Assembly (NCBI GenBank): GCA_021545625.1
Contig: JAJRVH010000185.1
Coordinates: forward strand, 1-8,603
Length of the DNA: 8,603 nucleotides
DNA from: Zetaproteobacteria bacterium
GTDB lineage: Bacteria > Pseudomonadota > Zetaproteobacteria > Mariprofundales > Mariprofundaceae
Direction of reading: 5' to 3'
In this document: one piece after another, positions 6,786-8,603 of the stretch
Position numbering within the stretch: position 1 is the first letter of the stretch
How the letters are laid out: each line of letters starts with the position of its first letter
The notes under the pieces: generated by a model
Databases searched by the model: none
Seen by the model: only the letters and a program-made list of their open reading frames with translations
What the model was told of the DNA's origin: nothing
Program-made: the position numbers and the translations under genes

Positions 6786-7340
6786 CTAGCCCAGCGTTCC
6801 GGCCTGGCGGGCGATAAAGGCTGTTCCGGCCGAAAGCTCAAGTGAACCGATCCACTTGTAGGCAAGGTTCAGGGTCTCTCCCCAGGCATATACACCGTGC
6901 CCTCGCACGATGCATAGCGGCTCCTGCTTCAGCGCATCCGCCACCAGCGGCGCGGCCTGTTCGAAATAATATTCATACGGGACGCTGATCACGCGTACGC
7001 GCGGAAAATACAGCTGACCTTCAAAGTCCGGCGGAATGAAGTCCTCGCCGTTCATCGTCAGCGCCACCGCATGCGGGCAATGGGCATGGATCACGGCCCG
7101 GGCCTTCGGGTTCCCGCGATACACATGCCGGTGCAGATTCGCATCCCCCGATGCGCCGGCCGGCGGCTGGCTGTCGAGCGGGCAGGCGATAAAATCATCC
7201 GCCCGCAGGGTATCGGCACAGGCTCCCGTCGGCGTAACCCAGAAACATGAGCCATCCCGCGCAGATATATTGCCGGAGTGGGAATCGTTATACCCATAAA
7301 GCCTGAGCCAGCGGTAATATTGCAGTAATTCCTCGCGCAT
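6786..7340 (-). CDS. Class II aldolase/adducin family protein
   Basis: A 184-residue cytoplasmic protein of the zinc-dependent class II aldolase/adducin family, which includes fuculose- and ribulose-phosphate aldolases/epimerases and methylthioribulose-phosphate dehydratase (MtnB). The phosphate-binding GNISAR (23-28) and TPTG (36-39) are present. Zinc ligands are His85 and His87 (HAHCPH) and His148 (RGHGVYAWG). Where aldolases have a catalytic Glu in the S-x-E-x-x-x-H segment, this protein has Asp66 (ASGDANLH). That leaves the reaction uncertain, so I give no gene symbol; an MtnB-like dehydratase or a sugar-phosphate aldolase are both possible. The ATG at 7340 gives the usual family N-terminus. 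No strong ribosome site precedes it, and the frame stays open to a TTG at 7391 inside the terminator hairpin, which I reject as a start. It leads the four-gene minus-strand run. Confidence 0.82.
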   Translation of the reverse strand: MREELLQYYRWLRLYGYNDSHSGNISARDGSCFWVTPTGACADTLRADDFIACPLDSQPPAGASGDANLHRHVYRGNPKARAVIHAHCPHAVALTMNGEDFIPPDFEGQLYFPRVRVISVPYEYYFEQAAPLVADALKQEPLCIVRGHGVYAWGETLNLAYKWIGSLELSAGTAFIARQAGTLG

Positions 7341-7389
7341 GCACACAGGCTGCCCGCGAGCCCGTTTCCAGACAAGTCCCCGACGCAAC

Positions 7390-7420
7390 AAAAAAGCCGC
7401 CCCGTTTGGGGCGGCTTTTC
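7390..7420 (-). terminator. Intrinsic terminator of the carbonic anhydrase gene
   Basis: AAGCCGCCCC (7394-7403) and GGGGCGGCTT (7408-7417) form a perfect ten-pair stem with a four-base loop. On the minus strand it is followed by six T, and it lies 18 bases after the carbonic anhydrase stop. T residues also follow on the plus strand, so it could work both ways. The aldolase gene starts only about 50 bases downstream. Confidence 0.92.
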
Positions 7421-7437
7421 GTTACGCCAGCTGGTGA

Positions 7438-8343
7438 TCAGCGGCTGATCTTGGACAGAAGGTCCGGATTCTTGACGAGGTTTCTTACGCCATGCGCATG
7501 ATCCTCGTTGAAATCGTTCTTCTTGCACCATTGGCCAACGGTCTCGATGTTGACCTTGGCGACATGCGGACGAACGCTCCAGGTCACCTGGAACGGCGAT
7601 CCCTTCTCGTTGTAGCCCGGACCGGTCGTGGAGCCGGCGTACTGGACCGGCGTGCCGGTATTGTCCGGAATATTGAACGCCTGATACAGGCCGGACTTGG
7701 CCTTTCCGTACCTGGTCAGCTCGCCGAAGTCGAGTGCATGCTTGTCGTTGACCAGCACATAAACCTGGGTTTCGACGCGCAGCTGCGGATTCTTGATCGC
7801 ATCGCTCAGGCAGGAGCCCAGCGTCGGACCCGGCTTCACCTGAGCCGTGGTATGCACGTAATGAACCTCGATCGTGTCGCCAGGACGCAGTGTGCTGTGA
7901 GCGCTGTCGCAAATCTTGTGTCTGGTCGGCGCCAGTTCGGCCTTGCTAAGCAGCGCGGTATCGTAACGATAACCGCTCTGGTAGCCGTGGCCGTCGCCAT
8001 TGCCGGCATAGATCGAGAAGTCCTTGGCCCTGTGCTCGGCATTCTTGTGGAAATGGATATTACACAGGTTCATCTGCGTATAGGCCGGAGCGGCGCCGAA
8101 GATGCGCTGGTTGCGACCGTCAACGGCATCGATATCCCGCGGCGACTGCGGGCCAAAGCCCTTGCCCTTGGTGTTCCTGGCCAGTGCCTTGCGCTGATCG
8201 GCAATCACTTTGTCGGACACAGGTCCGTGGGATGCGTGTGCGCCCTCATGGCCGCCATGTCCGTGCTCGCCCGCCATCGCCGGAGCGGCAAGCATCAGGC
8301 TTGCTGCCATAGCAACCGACATGGCAATCGTGTTGTGTTTCAT
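7438..8343 (-). CDS. Exported delta-class carbonic anhydrase
   Basis: A 301-residue precursor with a signal peptide (residues 1-24, cleavage after AMA), so a periplasmic CO2/bicarbonate-interconverting enzyme is expected. I recognise it as a delta-type carbonic anhydrase of the kind known in marine diatoms and some bacteria. The likely zinc site is visible: NIHFH (His97, His99) followed by AEH (Glu103, His104), then EVHYVH (His161, His164). This is the same order as the HFH...EH...ELHLVH pattern of alpha-class enzymes. Four cysteines (94, 145, 178, 273) could form two disulfides in the periplasm. A His-rich stretch with five His (27, 29, 32, 36, 39) directly follows the signal peptide. The ATG at 8343 has GGGAGG nine bases upstream. 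It is a single gene between its own promoter and the terminator at 7390-7420. Class assignment is from memory of the motif, so alpha-like remains an alternative. Confidence 0.85.
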   Translation of the reverse strand: MKHNTIAMSVAMAASLMLAAPAMAGEHGHGGHEGAHASHGPVSDKVIADQRKALARNTKGKGFGPQSPRDIDAVDGRNQRIFGAAPAYTQMNLCNIHFHKNAEHRAKDFSIYAGNGDGHGYQSGYRYDTALLSKAELAPTRHKICDSAHSTLRPGDTIEVHYVHTTAQVKPGPTLGSCLSDAIKNPQLRVETQVYVLVNDKHALDFGELTRYGKAKSGLYQAFNIPDNTGTPVQYAGSTTGPGYNEKGSPFQVTWSVRPHVAKVNIETVGQWCKKNDFNEDHAHGVRNLVKNPDLLSKISR

Positions 8344-8368
8344 TGAGTTTTTCCTCCCGTGGTGTTTT

Positions 8369-8384
8369 CTGCCGGAAACGGCAG
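8369..8384 (-). other. GAAA-type hairpin in the carbonic anhydrase leader
   Basis: CTGCCG (8369-8374) and CGGCAG (8379-8384) form a perfect six-pair stem with a four-base loop, ten bases upstream of the GGGAGG site. If transcription starts near 8385, the hairpin would form the very 5' end of the mRNA, a position where hairpins protect transcripts from decay. No T run follows, so it is not a terminator. Confidence 0.5.
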
Positions 8385-8391
8385 CAAGCCA

Positions 8392-8419
8392 AATGTAGAC
8401 AATTTTTTCGCGACGGCAA
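8392..8419 (-). promoter_or_regulatory. Possible promoter of the carbonic anhydrase gene
   Basis: On the minus strand, TTGCCG (8419-8414) and TACATT (8397-8392) are 16 bases apart; each matches sigma70 consensus at four of six positions. It lies in the 107-base gap between the upstream kinase and the carbonic anhydrase, in an AT-rich patch (AAAAAATT). The match is moderate, so this is tentative. Confidence 0.35.
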
Positions 8420-8450
8420 GGGCGTCCCCTCTCCGGTCAGCCTCTGCATA

Positions 8451-8603
8451 TCAGTTTTGCGAAAGACCCGCCCTGTCATTTCCGGGACCACTTTTCAACG
8501 GCAGCCGAATCACAACCTTCAGCCCGTGCGGTTCGACATTCGCCAGGGAAAGTTCGCCGCCATGCATATCCACCAGCTCCTTGACGATTGCCAGTCCCAG
8601 ACC
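8451..8603 (-). CDS. C-terminal end of a sensor histidine kinase (5' cut by window)
   Basis: The minus-strand frame is open from the window edge to a TGA at 8453-8451 and encodes the last 50 residues of a protein. It begins GLGLAIVKELVDMHGGEL, the G2 box and following helix of a histidine-kinase HATPase domain, and continues with the final strand KVVIRLPL, after which about 14 unconserved residues end the protein. This kinase ends right after its ATPase domain and so has no C-terminal receiver, unlike the hybrid kinase at 2718-4616. It points the same way as the carbonic anhydrase, 107 bases upstream of it. Which regulator it serves cannot be seen here. Confidence 0.88.
   Translation of the reverse strand, partial: GLGLAIVKELVDMHGGELSLANVEPHGLKVVIRLPLKSGPGNDRAGLSQN

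Noticed and set aside
7492..8346. Plus-strand frame of 284 codons
   Set aside because: It is antisense to the carbonic anhydrase, which has a signal peptide, a ribosome site and conserved motifs; the plus-strand product has none of these.

Overview
The window looks like a chromosomal segment of a GC-rich (roughly 60%) Gram-negative bacterium, most likely a respiring member of the Pseudomonadota. The signs are Sec-exported c-type cytochrome and carbonic anhydrase, a SirB membrane protein, a large hybrid histidine kinase and tightly packed operons with overlapping start/stop codons. The carbonic anhydrase and two-component content would suit an autotrophic or microaerophilic lineage such as Zetaproteobacteria or a chemolithotrophic gammaproteobacterium, but that placement is a guess.

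Left part, plus strand (1-2169): the 3' end of what is probably a metal-binding periplasmic protein gene, then an ABC-3 family ATPase and its permease (a ZnuABC-type zinc/manganese uptake system), then an RDD-family membrane protein. All four reading frames overlap (GTGA, ATGA and a 31-base overlap), so this is one translationally coupled operon. Just beyond it, on the minus strand and convergent, lies a small SpoIIAA-like (STAS/SEC14-type) gene (2178-2543). It has a good sigma70-type promoter embedded in a 14-base tandem repeat.

Middle, plus strand (2718-5408): a 632-residue membrane-bound hybrid histidine kinase (six or so membrane segments, coiled coil, HisKA, HATPase, C-terminal receiver). 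It is followed, after a 75-base gap holding a hairpin, by a membrane-anchored DUF2726-type protein with a C-terminal four-cysteine zinc finger.

Right part, all minus strand, read from right to left: the last 50 residues of another histidine kinase (8451-8603), an exported delta-type carbonic anhydrase (7438-8343), and a strong intrinsic terminator (7390-7420). Then comes a four-gene run: class II aldolase/adducin protein, SirB-family membrane protein, thioredoxin-fold redox protein and a small exported cytochrome c. Spacings within this run are 2, 36 and 20 bases, so it is probably one transcript.

No gap without a gene exceeds 300 bases; the largest is the divergent region 2544-2717. No RNA genes, mobile elements or CRISPR arrays were seen. 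Nothing here is a clearly new system. The most notable items are the carbonic anhydrase with its alpha-type zinc-site pattern, the anchored nuclease-fold/zinc-finger protein beside the kinase, the aldolase whose usual glutamate is an aspartate, and the redox operon itself.
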